Source: Oscillospiraceae bacterium
GTDB taxonomy: Bacteria > Bacillota > Clostridia > Oscillospirales > Ruminococcaceae
DNA: 6,668 nucleotides
Assembly (NCBI GenBank): GCA_016295545.1
Contig: JAEDLA010000083.1
Span: 1-6,668 of the forward strand
Direction: 5' to 3'
In this document: positions 1 to 6,662 of the stretch, piece after piece
Position numbering within the stretch: the stretch's first letter is position 1
Layout of the letters: each line of letters starts with the position of its first letter
Notes under the pieces: generated by a model
Seen by the model: the letters and a program-made list of their open reading frames with translations, nothing else
The model's database searches: none
What the model was told of the DNA's origin: nothing
Position numbers and translations under genes: made by a program

Positions 1-41
1 GCGTTCCCTGAATTTGGAATATGAACTATATTTAACCTGCT

Positions 42-62
42 GAATAGATTATAAATCTATTC
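42..62. promoter_or_regulatory. Perfect inverted repeat upstream of clpB, possible operator
   Basis: The arms GAATAGATT (42-50) and AATCTATTC (54-62) are exact reverse complements around the spacer ATA. The repeat ends 18 bases before the AGGAGG of clpB. A possible -10 hexamer, TATAAA (50-55), lies inside it, so a bound dimer would cover the promoter, although I see no convincing -35 partner. It matches neither the CIRCE element of HrcA nor the CtsR heptad repeat as I know them. As RNA it could form a 9-bp hairpin, but no T-run follows, so a terminator is unlikely. The operator role is inference. Confidence 0.4.
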
Positions 63-94
63 TATTTAAAATAATCAAACAGGAGGTACTTATT

Positions 95-2689
95 ATGAAT
101 GCAGAAAAATTCACACAGAAATCAGCTGATGCTGTAAGAAAGGCTCAGAGCATTGCTGTTATGCAGAGTAATTCCGTTATCGAGCCTGTTCATATCCTCG
201 CAGGACTGCTTAAACAGGAGGGCGGTCTTATCCCCCAGCTGCTGAAAAAAATGAATATCGATTCCGATATCTTCGACAGCGAAAATGACAAGCTTATCAG
301 TACTCTTCCTAAAGTCACAGGCAGCGGCAGAAGCAGCAATATCGGAATTTCCGCTGAAACAGACAGAATCCTTACCGCCTCAGAGGAAATCGCCTCGAAT
401 ATGAAAGACGAGTTCGTTTCAGTTGAGCATATCATGCTTGCTCTTATCGACTCCAAAAACCGTGAGCTTTCAAAGCTGTTCAGCACATTCCGCATCACTA
501 AAGACAGCTTTCTCAATGCGCTTATGTCAGTTCGTGGCAATACCCGTGTAACATCTGAAAATCCTGAGGACACCTACGATGTCCTTGCAAAATACGGTCA
601 GGAGCTTGTGGGACTTGCCCGCAGAAACAAGCTTGACCCGGTAATCGGACGTGACAGCGAAATAAGAAATGTTATAAGAATACTCTCACGTAAAACGAAG
701 AATAACCCTGTCCTTATCGGTGAACCCGGCGTTGGTAAAACTGCAATTGCTGAGGGACTTGCACTGCGTATCGTTGCCGGCGACGTTCCTGACAGTCTGA
801 AAGACCGCAAGGTTTTCTCACTCGATATGGGTGCTCTTGTTGCAGGAGCTAAATATCGTGGTGAATTTGAGGAGCGTCTGAAAGCTGTGCTGAATGAGAT
901 AAAAAACAGCAACGGAAATATAATCCTCTTTATTGATGAGCTGCACACAATCGTTGGTGCAGGAAAAACTGACGGAGCTATGGACGCCGGAAATCTCCTT
1001 AAACCTATGCTTGCAAGGGGCGAGCTGCACTGTATCGGTGCCACCACTCTCAATGAGTACAGGCAGTATATTGAGAAAGATCCGGCACTGGAGCGTCGTT
1101 TCCAGCCTGTTATGGTGGACGAGCCGACTGTTGAGGACACTATATCTATACTGCGTGGACTTAAAGAACGCTATGAAGTCTTTCACGGCGTAAAGATTCA
1201 GGACAATGCGCTTATCTCCGCAGCAGTGCTCTCCAACAGATATATAAGTGACCGTTATCTCCCCGACAAGGCAATTGACCTTATTGATGAAGCCTGCGCT
1301 ACGATAAGGACGGAAATGGACTCAATGCCTACTGAGCTTGACGTTATCTCCCGAAAAATCGTTCAGCTTGAAATCGAAGAAGCTGCTCTTAAAAAGGAAA
1401 GTGACAACATCTCTCAGGAGCACCTTGAAGAAATTCAAAAGGAGCTTGCTGAGCTTCGTGAGAAATTCAAGGGTATGAAAGCTAAATGGGAGAACGAAAA
1501 AACCGACATTACAGCTGTTCAGAAGCTTCGTGAGGAGATTGAAAGCGTTGGTGCAGAGATTGACAAGGCTGAGCGTGAATACGACCTTAACAAGGCGGCA
1601 GAGCTTAAATACGGCAAGCTTCCTCAGCTTCAGAAAAAGCTGGAGGAGCTTGAACACAAGGCTGAACAGGATATCGGCGACGAAAAGCTTCTCCGTGATA
1701 AGGTTACAGAGGAGGAAATTGCTCAGATCGTCTGCCGCTGGACAGGCATTCCTGTTTCAAAGCTTATGGAGGGCGAAAAGGAGAAGATTCTCGGACTTGA
1801 ACAGCTGCTTCACAAGCGTGTTATAGGTCAGGACGAAGCCGTTACAAAAGTCAGTGAGGCTATTCTGAGATCCCGTGCAGGCATTCAGGCTCCTGACAGA
1901 CCTATCGGTTCATTCCTGTTTCTCGGACCTACAGGCGTGGGCAAAACTGAGCTTGCAAAGGCTCTGTCAGAGATTCTTTTTGATGACGAGAAAAATATTA
2001 TCCGTATCGACATGAGCGAATATATGGAGAAATTCAGCGTAAGCCGTCTTATCGGAGCACCTCCCGGATATGTTGGCTATGACGAGGGCGGTCAACTTAC
2101 CGAAGCCGTCAGAAGAAAGCCTTACTCTGTTATACTTTTCGATGAAATAGAAAAGGCTCACCCCGACGTTTTCAATATTCTGCTGCAAGTCCTCGACGAC
2201 GGTCGTATTACTGATTCACAGGGACGTACCGTTGACTTTAAGAACACTATTATAATACTCACATCAAATCTTGGTTCACCATATATTCTTGACGGAATTG
2301 GTGCAGACGGAGAAATTACCGATGAAGCAAGAGCAAAGGTGGATACGCTTCTGAAACAGCAGTTCCGTCCGGAATTCCTCAACCGTCTTGACGAGATTAT
2401 TTTCTACAAGCCGCTTGCCAAAACAGAGATAATGAGCATTGTTGACCTTATGCTTGATGATCTGCAAAAACGTCTTGACGACAAGCACATCAGTATCAAT
2501 GTCTCACCGGAAGCTAAGAATTATATCGTTGAATGCGGATATGATCCCAATTTCGGCGCACGTCCGCTGAGAAGATTTATTCAGCGAAAGGTCGAAACTC
2601 TTATTGCCAAAAAGATAATTTCATGCAATCTTTCAGCCGGCGACATAATTGGCATTGGTCTTGAAAACGGCGAATTATCGGCAGATTAA
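95..2689 (+). CDS. clpB: ATP-dependent chaperone ClpB (protein disaggregase)
   Basis: ClpB is a cytosolic hexameric AAA+ machine that threads aggregated proteins through its pore and works with DnaK/DnaJ/GrpE to rescue them after heat or other stress. The 864 residues match the usual family length. The order is an N-terminal substrate domain (about 1-145), AAA+ module 1 with Walker A GEPGVGKT (209-216), Walker B acidic pair D281-E282 and arginine fingers R334/R335, and a long charged coiled-coil middle domain (about 405-530). AAA+ module 2 follows with Walker A GPTGVGKT (611-618), Walker B D683-E684 and R764 in the FLNRLDE motif. The middle domain separates ClpB from ClpA, and its full length from the shorter one of ClpC. 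AGGAGG at 81-86, eight bases before the ATG, fixes the start. The gene appears monocistronic. A palindrome upstream may regulate it, but no CIRCE or CtsR site is visible. Nothing is truncated and all catalytic residues are present. Confidence 0.97.
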   Translation: MNAEKFTQKSADAVRKAQSIAVMQSNSVIEPVHILAGLLKQEGGLIPQLLKKMNIDSDIFDSENDKLISTLPKVTGSGRSSNIGISAETDRILTASEEIASNMKDEFVSVEHIMLALIDSKNRELSKLFSTFRITKDSFLNALMSVRGNTRVTSENPEDTYDVLAKYGQELVGLARRNKLDPVIGRDSEIRNVIRILSRKTKNNPVLIGEPGVGKTAIAEGLALRIVAGDVPDSLKDRKVFSLDMGALVAGAKYRGEFEERLKAVLNEIKNSNGNIILFIDELHTIVGAGKTDGAMDAGNLLKPMLARGELHCIGATTLNEYRQYIEKDPALERRFQPVMVDEPTVEDTISILRGLKERYEVFHGVKIQDNALISAAVLSNRYISDRYLPDKAIDLIDEACATIRTEMDSMPTELDVISRKIVQLEIEEAALKKESDNISQEHLEEIQKELAELREKFKGMKAKWENEKTDITAVQKLREEIESVGAEIDKAEREYDLNKAAELKYGKLPQLQKKLEELEHKAEQDIGDEKLLRDKVTEEEIAQIVCRWTGIPVSKLMEGEKEKILGLEQLLHKRVIGQDEAVTKVSEAILRSRAGIQAPDRPIGSFLFLGPTGVGKTELAKALSEILFDDEKNIIRIDMSEYMEKFSVSRLIGAPPGYVGYDEGGQLTEAVRRKPYSVILFDEIEKAHPDVFNILLQVLDDGRITDSQGRTVDFKNTIIILTSNLGSPYILDGIGADGEITDEARAKVDTLLKQQFRPEFLNRLDEIIFYKPLAKTEIMSIVDLMLDDLQKRLDDKHISINVSPEAKNYIVECGYDPNFGARPLRRFIQRKVETLIAKKIISCNLSAGDIIGIGLENGELSAD

Positions 2690-2692
2690 CGC

Positions 2693-2720
2693 TTTTTTAT
2701 TAGCCGAATTGAATAAAAAA
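2693..2720 (+). terminator. AT-rich inverted repeat after clpB, weak terminator candidate
   Basis: TTTTTTATT (2693-2701) and AATAAAAAA (2712-2720) are perfect reverse complements around a 10-base loop, starting three bases after the clpB stop codon. The stem has no G-C pairs and no T-run follows it on the + strand, so it is not a classical intrinsic terminator. It is the only stem-like structure I see between clpB and the HU promoter. Confidence 0.25.
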
Positions 2721-2772
2721 CGCCTTACAGCCGGGAATTTATAGGTTGAAATGTCATTTTTTCATATATTTC

Positions 2773-2801
2773 TTGACAAATCACAATTTTAGGTATATAA
2801 T
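2773..2801 (+). promoter_or_regulatory. Consensus sigma-A promoter for the HU gene
   Basis: The -35 TTGACA (2773-2778) and the -10 TATAAT (2796-2801) are both perfect consensus and are separated by the optimal 17 bases. Transcription should start near 2808, giving a short leader of about 27 bases before the HU start codon. GGAGG at 2822-2826 lies eight bases before the ATG. A promoter this close to consensus fits the high constitutive expression expected of an abundant nucleoid protein. Confidence 0.9.
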
Positions 2802-2834
2802 TCAATTGTAATAATTTCAATGGAGGATATGTAA

Positions 2835-3110
2835 ATGACAAAGACTGAATTGATCAGCACTGTTGCCAAAGATACCGGTCTTACCAAAAAAGATGCCGAC
2901 ACTGCTGTAAATGCTGTTATTGCCGCTATTACTAATACTCTCGCAAGCGGTGAAAAGGTTACTATCGCTGGCTTCGGAACCTTTGAGGTTCGTGACCGTA
3001 AGGAAAAAAAGGTTATTAACCCCCAGACTAAGAAAACAATGATTGCACCTGCATGCAAAGCACCTGCCTTTAAACCGGGACAGGCACTTAAAAATGCAGT
3101 AAAGAAATAA
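2835..3110 (+). CDS. hup: HU family DNA-binding protein
   Basis: HU is a small dimeric nucleoid-associated protein that binds and bends DNA without strong sequence preference, helping to compact the chromosome and assisting replication and repair. The 91 residues match the usual family length. An N-terminal alpha-helical dimerisation part (about 1-45) is followed by the signature GFGTF (46-50), the basic beta arm (about 51-75) with the intercalating proline in N62-P63, and the C-terminal FKPGQALKN segment (79-87). In the arm, the common R-x-G-x-NP pattern reads K-K-V-I-N-P, so the usual glycine is absent. A consensus sigma-A promoter and a GGAGG site precede it. The next gene begins 22 bases after its stop with no terminator between them, so the two are probably co-transcribed. 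IHF is less likely in a Firmicute. Confidence 0.96.
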   Translation: MTKTELISTVAKDTGLTKKDADTAVNAVIAAITNTLASGEKVTIAGFGTFEVRDRKEKKVINPQTKKTMIAPACKAPAFKPGQALKNAVKK

Positions 3111-3132
3111 TTTTTACGGAGGTATTTTTATT

Positions 3133-3516
3133 ATGGCAAGAACAAAAAAGGCTGCTGCTTCTACAGCTGCTGAAAAGACTGTAAAGGCTGTTGCTGAGAC
3201 AGTAAAGAACGAAACTGTAACTGCTGAACCCGTTAAGGAAGAAGCTGCTAAGGCTAAGACTGCTAAGGCAGAAACTACCAAGAAAACTGCCGCTGCTAAG
3301 AAACCTGCTGCTAAGCCTGCTAAAAAGGCTGTTAATTCTAATGTTTATGTTCAGTTCAACAATTCTGAAGCACATACATCCGAGCTTGTTGCAAAGGCTA
3401 TATCTGACTCAGGCGTTGAGGCTCCCGATACTGTTGACGTTTATGTAAGACCTGAGATCAACAAGGTTTACTATGTAATCGACGGCAATAAGTTCGGTGA
3501 CTTTGAGCTTTTCTAA
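3133..3516 (+). CDS. Small protein with Lys/Ala-rich histone-H1-like tail, DUF6465-like
   Basis: The function is unknown. The 127-residue product has two parts. Residues 1 to about 67 are low-complexity and probably disordered, built almost wholly of Lys, Ala, Thr and Glu and ending in KKPAAKPAKKA (56-66), which resembles the tails of histone H1 and bacterial H1-like proteins. Residues about 70-127 form a compact region with alternating hydrophobic residues, including DVYVRPEINKVYYVID (102-117), like the small clostridial family I remember as DUF6465. That family name is from memory and unsearched. GGAGG (3118-3122) precedes the ATG by 10 bases. The gene follows HU closely and is followed by a strong terminator, so both likely share the HU promoter. 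The basic tail and the pairing with HU suggest a nucleoid or nucleic-acid role, which is inference. No signal peptide or membrane segment is visible. The tail is encoded by repeated GCT and AAG codons, so its length may vary between strains. Confidence 0.75.
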   Translation: MARTKKAAASTAAEKTVKAVAETVKNETVTAEPVKEEAAKAKTAKAETTKKTAAAKKPAAKPAKKAVNSNVYVQFNNSEAHTSELVAKAISDSGVEAPDTVDVYVRPEINKVYYVIDGNKFGDFELF

Positions 3517-3543
3517 GCTGAACTATTTTTGAATATATTCTAT

Positions 3544-3577
3544 AAAAGCTGCTCCGGTAAAAATCGGGGCAGCTTTT
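3544..3577 (+). terminator. Intrinsic terminator of the HU operon
   Basis: The arms AAAAGCTGC (3544-3552) and GCAGCTTTT (3569-3577) are perfect complements. The stem continues inward through a T-G pair and CCG/CGG to an eight-base A-rich loop. The right arm ends in TTTT, and the A-rich left arm means it can also work on leftward transcripts. It lies 28 bases after the stop codon of the H1-like-tail gene. Confidence 0.85.
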
Positions 3578-3606
3578 GTATTGCGAAAAAGTCATGATTG
3601 CTATAA

Positions 3607-3771
3607 GGAACGCCCTCTCTTGCAGGGCGTTCCCTCTTCAAAAACAGTCCACCGGACTGTTTTTGAATTCACCCTTTGCGGAGCGCCTGACGGCTATGTG
3701 CGGGGCTTTGCCCCACTCCCCACCAGAGGCTCTGCCTCTGGACTCTGCCAAAGGGGGAATACCCCCTTTGG
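3607..3771. repeat. Chain of five short perfect hairpins between convergent operons
   Basis: Five perfect inverted repeats follow one another. They are GGAACGCCCT/AGGGCGTTCC (3607-3616/3624-3633), a 14-bp stem (3637-3650/3654-3667), GGGGC/GCCCC (3702-3706/3710-3714), CCAGAGGC/GCCTCTGG (3723-3730/3734-3741) and CCAAAGGGGG/CCCCCTTTGG (3748-3757/3762-3771). Most have three- or four-base loops; the first has seven. The open frames across it are low-complexity shadows without ribosome binding sites. I recall GC-rich hairpin strings of this style scattered between genes in Oscillospiraceae, so a dispersed repeat family is likely. No transposase or obvious target duplication is visible. This block holds most of the 290-base gene-free stretch 3517-3806. 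Confidence 0.75.
3637..3667. terminator. Bidirectional intrinsic terminator hairpin
   Basis: TTCAAAAACAGTCC (3637-3650) and GGACTGTTTTTGAA (3654-3667) form a perfect 14-bp stem with a three-base loop. Reading either way, a 7-bp mixed core ACAGTCC/GGACTGT is followed by TTTTT, the arrangement of an intrinsic terminator. It could stop read-through from the HU operon and also end the leftward DnaD/DnaI transcript, whose last stop codon is about 140 bases away. It is the second stem of the five-hairpin chain. Confidence 0.65.
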
Positions 3772-3806
3772 AAACCCATGATTTATCCGGTTATAACTGT
3801 TTTTTG

Positions 3807-4778
3807 TTATAGTTTCTGACTTTCTTTTCTTTTTATCTGAAATCTTACGTCCTCACCCTTGAACTCCATACAGGTGTAAACGGCTGAGATACGTGATACC
3901 ACACGTTCATCATAGCGGCGGCGGATTCCGGAATAATCAAGGTTTGTACTGATTATTGTCGGTCTGCCGTAGTTCAGGCGTGTATTTATTATATTGTAAA
4001 TGGTTGAGCTGTAAAATGTGGATTCAAATTCCGTGCCTAAGTCGTCAAGAATAAGAAGCTCAGTTTCCATAATAAGGTCAATAGTTTCAGTATTGTGTTC
4101 ACGGCTGAAATGCTCACGCTCAATGCTTCTGAGAATGTTAATGATCGAATCGTATATCACGGTATATCCCTTTTCAAGCACTCTGTTTGCAATGGCAAGG
4201 GAAAGGTGGGTTTTCCCCAGTCCCGTTTTGCCAAGCATAAAAATGCTCTCTGACTCAGGAGTGAATGTTTCCGCATAATTCCTTGTGAAGTTCAGTATCC
4301 GTTCCATAGTAAAGTAGTCGTCGCCCTTGTAGTAGCTCAGGCTGAAAGTATCAAAGCTTGAGGGAAGTAAATGGGCTTTTTTATTGAGAGCGTCTGCGGA
4401 GATTTTTCCGTAAAGCTTCTTGAAGCAGTCACAGTATTCGCCGTTGCAGTAACCTGTGTCATTACATTTCGGGCAGGTGTAGTGAATATCAAGGTAGTCC
4501 TCAGGATAGCCGTTCTGCACCAGCATCTGCCGTGACATAGCCTGAGCCGAAAGATTATAGGCTTTGAGCTGCTCAATTTTTTCATTGGTAAACGGCTGTG
4601 AACCGCCTGAAATAATTTTGATAAGCTCTCTGCCGGTATTGTACAGCTGATTGTTTATTTCCCGAATCTGAGGTATTTTATGATTGATCTCCATGATCCT
4701 GTCCTCATTTTCTCTTATTGCCTGAGTACGGCGCTTAGTCAGAATCAGCTGAACCTGTTCATAAAAATCGCTGTTCAT
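3807..4778 (-). CDS. dnaI: DnaI/DnaC-type replicative helicase loader, AAA+ ATPase
   Basis: Proteins of this family are cytosolic AAA+ ATPases that load the replicative helicase onto DNA at the origin or at restarted forks. Residues about 1-100 form a helical part likely to contact the helicase. A cysteine cluster, C102, C105, C111, C116 and C118, follows and resembles the zinc site of DnaI. The AAA+ core has Walker A GKTGLGKT (183-190), Walker B LLILDD (241-246), a sensor-1-like STN (277-279) and the arginine-finger region RYDERVVSR (288-296). The 323 residues fit DnaI. AAGGAG lies seven bases before the ATG, and the stop codon of the DnaD-domain gene overlaps it, so the two are co-transcribed and probably translationally coupled. 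The partner gene and the N-terminal zinc cluster favour a chromosomal loader over an IstB transposition helper or a phage DnaC homologue, although the AAA+ core alone would not separate them. Confidence 0.88.
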   Translation of the reverse strand: MNSDFYEQVQLILTKRRTQAIRENEDRIMEINHKIPQIREINNQLYNTGRELIKIISGGSQPFTNEKIEQLKAYNLSAQAMSRQMLVQNGYPEDYLDIHYTCPKCNDTGYCNGEYCDCFKKLYGKISADALNKKAHLLPSSFDTFSLSYYKGDDYFTMERILNFTRNYAETFTPESESIFMLGKTGLGKTHLSLAIANRVLEKGYTVIYDSIINILRSIEREHFSREHNTETIDLIMETELLILDDLGTEFESTFYSSTIYNIINTRLNYGRPTIISTNLDYSGIRRRYDERVVSRISAVYTCMEFKGEDVRFQIKRKESQKL

Positions 4779-4787
4779 AATAACTCC

Positions 4788-5765
4788 TTAGAAATTGTTG
4801 ATAAAAATTTTATACTTGTCCACATCGAAATCGTCTCCGGAGTCCTTGCTGCCGGATTTTTTGTTTTTCTTGTAATCAGCTTCGGCATTTTTCACGTCCT
4901 GTACTGTTGAAAAACCGCTGTCACGCCAAGAAAGGAGAATCCTGTTTATATATTCAAAGGACAGCTTGTCAATACGCTCAATAGTTTTCTCGTAGGCGTA
5001 ATGGATAAGGTCCATATTGAATCCGATATTCTTCCACTGGGAAATTATTTCCATCTGCTTTGAAGTAGGACGGCGCTTCATTTCAAATGTTCGCATTATC
5101 TGGGAAATATAGTTCCGTGATTCGTTCAGGCGGCTGACCTCTTCCTGTGCAGCGGTAAGGTCATTTATCTCATTTTCGCTCCAGTCTGCAGCAATTTTCT
5201 CAATATAGCCGGCGTTTGTCTTGTCGATTGAAGCGCAGTAGGCAAGAAGCGTTATTATGACTTCCTTTTTCAGTCCAAGATAGCTGAACATCCATATAAG
5301 AGAATTCTGCCGTGTATGATTGAGAATGCCGAGAATATTCTCTGCCATTTTGAAAAGCTCAGCTATATCAGCGGAATTTTTCATAAGCTCCGCTATTTCT
5401 GAGGAGCTGAGATTCTGCCGCTGATGTTCCGGCACAGCTGTCTGTCTGACAGGCTGCTGCACATCAGGTTCGGACTTTGGCGCAGCAAGAGGAGTCATAA
5501 TGGAATTGCCCGTTACAGGTGCAGGAGTGTCCTGAACCAGTACATTTGCCTGATGCCAGAACATTACAGCTTCTCCGGCCTGCTGAGGAGTAAGACCGGT
5601 ATTTGCAGCAATTTCCGAATCGGTACAGCTTTTACCGGAATGTCTTAATATGTAAAGCAGCACCTTGATCTGGTCACCTGTAGCAAGCTTCAGAAAATTA
5701 TCAGCCACAATACATGGAACGCCGAACATTGTTCCCCATATTCCGCTGTTAGCTTTAAATTCCAA
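4788..5765 (-). CDS. DnaD-domain replication initiation protein with two DnaD domains, TTG start
   Basis: DnaD/DnaB-type proteins of Firmicutes remodel DNA at the origin and help recruit the helicase with DnaI. From the chosen start the product has 325 residues: an N-terminal winged-helix-like part (about 1-80), a Pro/Gln-rich linker (about 80-120), a first DnaD domain with the YxxxIxxxW motif at Y187/I191/W195, and a second with Y272/I276/W280. A charged Lys/Ser/Asp linker and the short end KYKIFINNF follow. The start is the TTG at 5765, where AGGAGG (5775-5780) lies nine bases away and the family-like N-terminus EFKANSGIWGTMFGVPC begins. An ATG 78 bases further upstream lacks a ribosome binding site and its frame runs through the promoter. 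The helicase-loader gene follows after nine bases. The pairing resembles dnaB-dnaI of Bacillus, so either dnaD or dnaB could be argued as a name. Confidence 0.88.
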   Translation of the reverse strand: MEFKANSGIWGTMFGVPCIVADNFLKLATGDQIKVLLYILRHSGKSCTDSEIAANTGLTPQQAGEAVMFWHQANVLVQDTPAPVTGNSIMTPLAAPKSEPDVQQPVRQTAVPEHQRQNLSSSEIAELMKNSADIAELFKMAENILGILNHTRQNSLIWMFSYLGLKKEVIITLLAYCASIDKTNAGYIEKIAADWSENEINDLTAAQEEVSRLNESRNYISQIMRTFEMKRRPTSKQMEIISQWKNIGFNMDLIHYAYEKTIERIDKLSFEYINRILLSWRDSGFSTVQDVKNAEADYKKNKKSGSKDSGDDFDVDKYKIFINNF

Positions 5766-5774
5766 ATCTGATCT

Positions 5775-5780
5775 CCTCCT
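5775..5780 (-). promoter_or_regulatory. Ribosome binding site that sets the TTG start of the DnaD-domain gene
   Basis: On the minus strand this is a full AGGAGG, nine bases before TTG (5765-5763). No ATG or GTG start with comparable spacing lies nearby, so this site decides the start. Confidence 0.85.
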
Positions 5781-5798
5781 GAAAAATGAAGTATACTT

Positions 5799-5827
5799 AT
5801 TATACCATACTTTCCGGCTGTTGTCAC
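5799..5827 (-). promoter_or_regulatory. Sigma-A promoter with extended -10 for the DnaD/DnaI operon
   Basis: On the minus strand, GTGACA (5827-5822; five of six match TTGACA) and a perfect TATAAT (5804-5799) are separated by 17 bases. TGG directly before the -10 gives the extended -10 form. The promoter lies in the 78-base gap after sigK and begins about 33 bases before the TTG start. It lets the replication genes be transcribed in growing cells independently of sigK. Confidence 0.8.
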
Positions 5828-5843
5828 CTGTGATTTTCAACAA

Positions 5844-6527
5844 TCAAAAGGGAGTTGTGTCGTACATTTTTTTCAGTTTTTCAACAGCTCTCTTTTCAAT
5901 GCGTGAAACATAGGAACGGGAAATATTCATTTTCTTTGCAGTCTCATTCTGCGTGTGAGGACAGCTGCCATATAGTCCGTAGCGGTAAATGATGATTTCC
6001 AGTTCTCTTTTATCGAGGCATTTATCAAGAAAGGTATAAAGCTGCCGTGAACGGATAAGCAGGTCAACGTGCTCATCAATATCCGTTCCGTCGTCCATAA
6101 GGTCCATAAGCGTGAGAGTATTGCCGTCCTTGTCAGTTTCCACCGGTTCATTTATGTAAAGGTCACCGGCTGATTTCTTCATTGCACGGAAATTCATAAG
6201 TATTTCATTTGAAATACATCTGCTCGCATAAGTAGCAAACCGTGCGCCTTTAGTGTAGTCAAAGGTTGAAACAGCCTTTATCAGTCCGATAGTGCCGATA
6301 GATATCATTTCGTCCTGGTCTGCGGCAGATGTTGTGTACTTTTTGACGATATGAGCCACAAGCCGCAGATTATGTTCGATGAGCCTGTTTTTAGCTTCCT
6401 TGTCACCTTCGGACATAAGACGGAAGCATTCCTGTTCCTCCTTTCTGGAAAGTGGCTTGGGAAAAACAGCTCCGCTTTCGATATGGAGCGCAAAGAAGAC
6501 AAGATTTTTCAGCAGTTCAAGCAGCAT
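5844..6527 (-). CDS. sigK: RNA polymerase sporulation sigma factor SigK
   Basis: Sigma-K directs late mother-cell transcription during sporulation, including coat and cortex genes. The 227 residues are slightly shorter than Bacillus sigma-K. The protein begins with a hydrophobic leader (LLELLKNLVFFALHI, 2-16), then FPKPLS (22-27), which aligns with FPQPLS of pro-sigma-K. Region 2 (about 28-115) has IEHNLRLVAHIVKKY (50-64), MISIGTIGLIKAV (74-86) and FATYASRCISNEILM (97-111). Region 4 (about 165-220) carries the helix-turn-helix TQNETAKKMNISRSYVSRIE (192-211). GGAGG lies seven bases before the ATG. The frame is continuous, so no skin-type element interrupts it. The leader implies processing by an SpoIVFB-type protease in the membrane, but it is some six residues shorter than in Bacillus. 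Sigma-E is the main alternative, but the FPKPLS and SRSYVSRIEKRA blocks favour sigma-K. Confidence 0.92.
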   Translation of the reverse strand: MLLELLKNLVFFALHIESGAVFPKPLSRKEEQECFRLMSEGDKEAKNRLIEHNLRLVAHIVKKYTTSAADQDEMISIGTIGLIKAVSTFDYTKGARFATYASRCISNEILMNFRAMKKSAGDLYINEPVETDKDGNTLTLMDLMDDGTDIDEHVDLLIRSRQLYTFLDKCLDKRELEIIIYRYGLYGSCPHTQNETAKKMNISRSYVSRIEKRAVEKLKKMYDTTPF

Positions 6528-6581
6528 AGCAAACCTCCGTATATAATCAGGTCATCTTAAAAAACACCGTTATATCGCACG

Positions 6582-6609
6582 ATAGTATGCTTTTAAAGTT
6601 ACAGTACAA
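6582..6609 (-). promoter_or_regulatory. Possible sigK promoter
   Basis: On the minus strand, CATACTAT (6589-6582) matches seven of eight bases of the sigma-E -10 consensus CATACAAT and lies about 55 bases before the sigK ATG. A clear sigma-E -35 is not visible. The same bases can be read as a weak sigma-A pair, TTGTAC and TACTAT with 16 bases between. Sigma-E control is what the family would predict, but the sequence alone is ambiguous. Confidence 0.3.
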
Positions 6610-6644
6610 TCGGGCTGTTATTAATGCGGCAATAAAATATCTAT

Positions 6645-6662
6645 AAAAAGCGGCGAAGCCGC
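6645..6662 (-). terminator. Intrinsic terminator of a leftward gene beyond the right edge
   Basis: On the minus strand, GCGGC-TTC-GCCGC (6662-6650) is followed directly by TTTTT (6649-6645) and AT-rich DNA. This is a compact terminator with a 5-bp GC stem and a three-base loop. It faces leftward, so it should end the transcript of a gene outside the window and insulate sigK from it. Confidence 0.7.

Noticed and set aside
1..94. CIRCE or CtsR operator upstream of clpB
   Set aside because: Neither the TTAGCACTC/GAGTGCTAA arms nor the tandem GGTCAAA-type heptads are present; only an unrelated palindrome is seen.
190..2488. Several antisense and off-frame open frames within clpB
   Set aside because: They are shadows of a strongly conserved ClpB frame and have no ribosome binding site or recognisable product.
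3607..3771. CRISPR array
   Set aside because: The block consists of different hairpins, not a repeated direct repeat with regular unique spacers, and no cas gene is nearby.
3576..3812. Two overlapping rightward open frames of 78 and 66 codons
   Set aside because: They run through the hairpin chain, lack ribosome binding sites, have hairpin-derived low-complexity products and overlap the end of the helicase-loader gene.
3807..4778. IstB-type transposition helper of an IS21 element
   Set aside because: No istA transposase or terminal inverted repeats are present, and the N-terminal cysteine cluster and coupling to a DnaD-domain gene fit a chromosomal helicase loader.
5766..5843. Start of the DnaD-domain protein at the ATG at 5843, giving 351 residues
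   Set aside because: The added 26 residues are encoded across the promoter -35 and -10 and the AGGAGG, the ATG has no ribosome binding site, and the family-like N-terminus begins right after the TTG at 5765.
5844..6527. skin-like prophage or recombinase disrupting sigK
   Set aside because: The reading frame is continuous through regions 2 and 4, with no insertion or recombinase gene.
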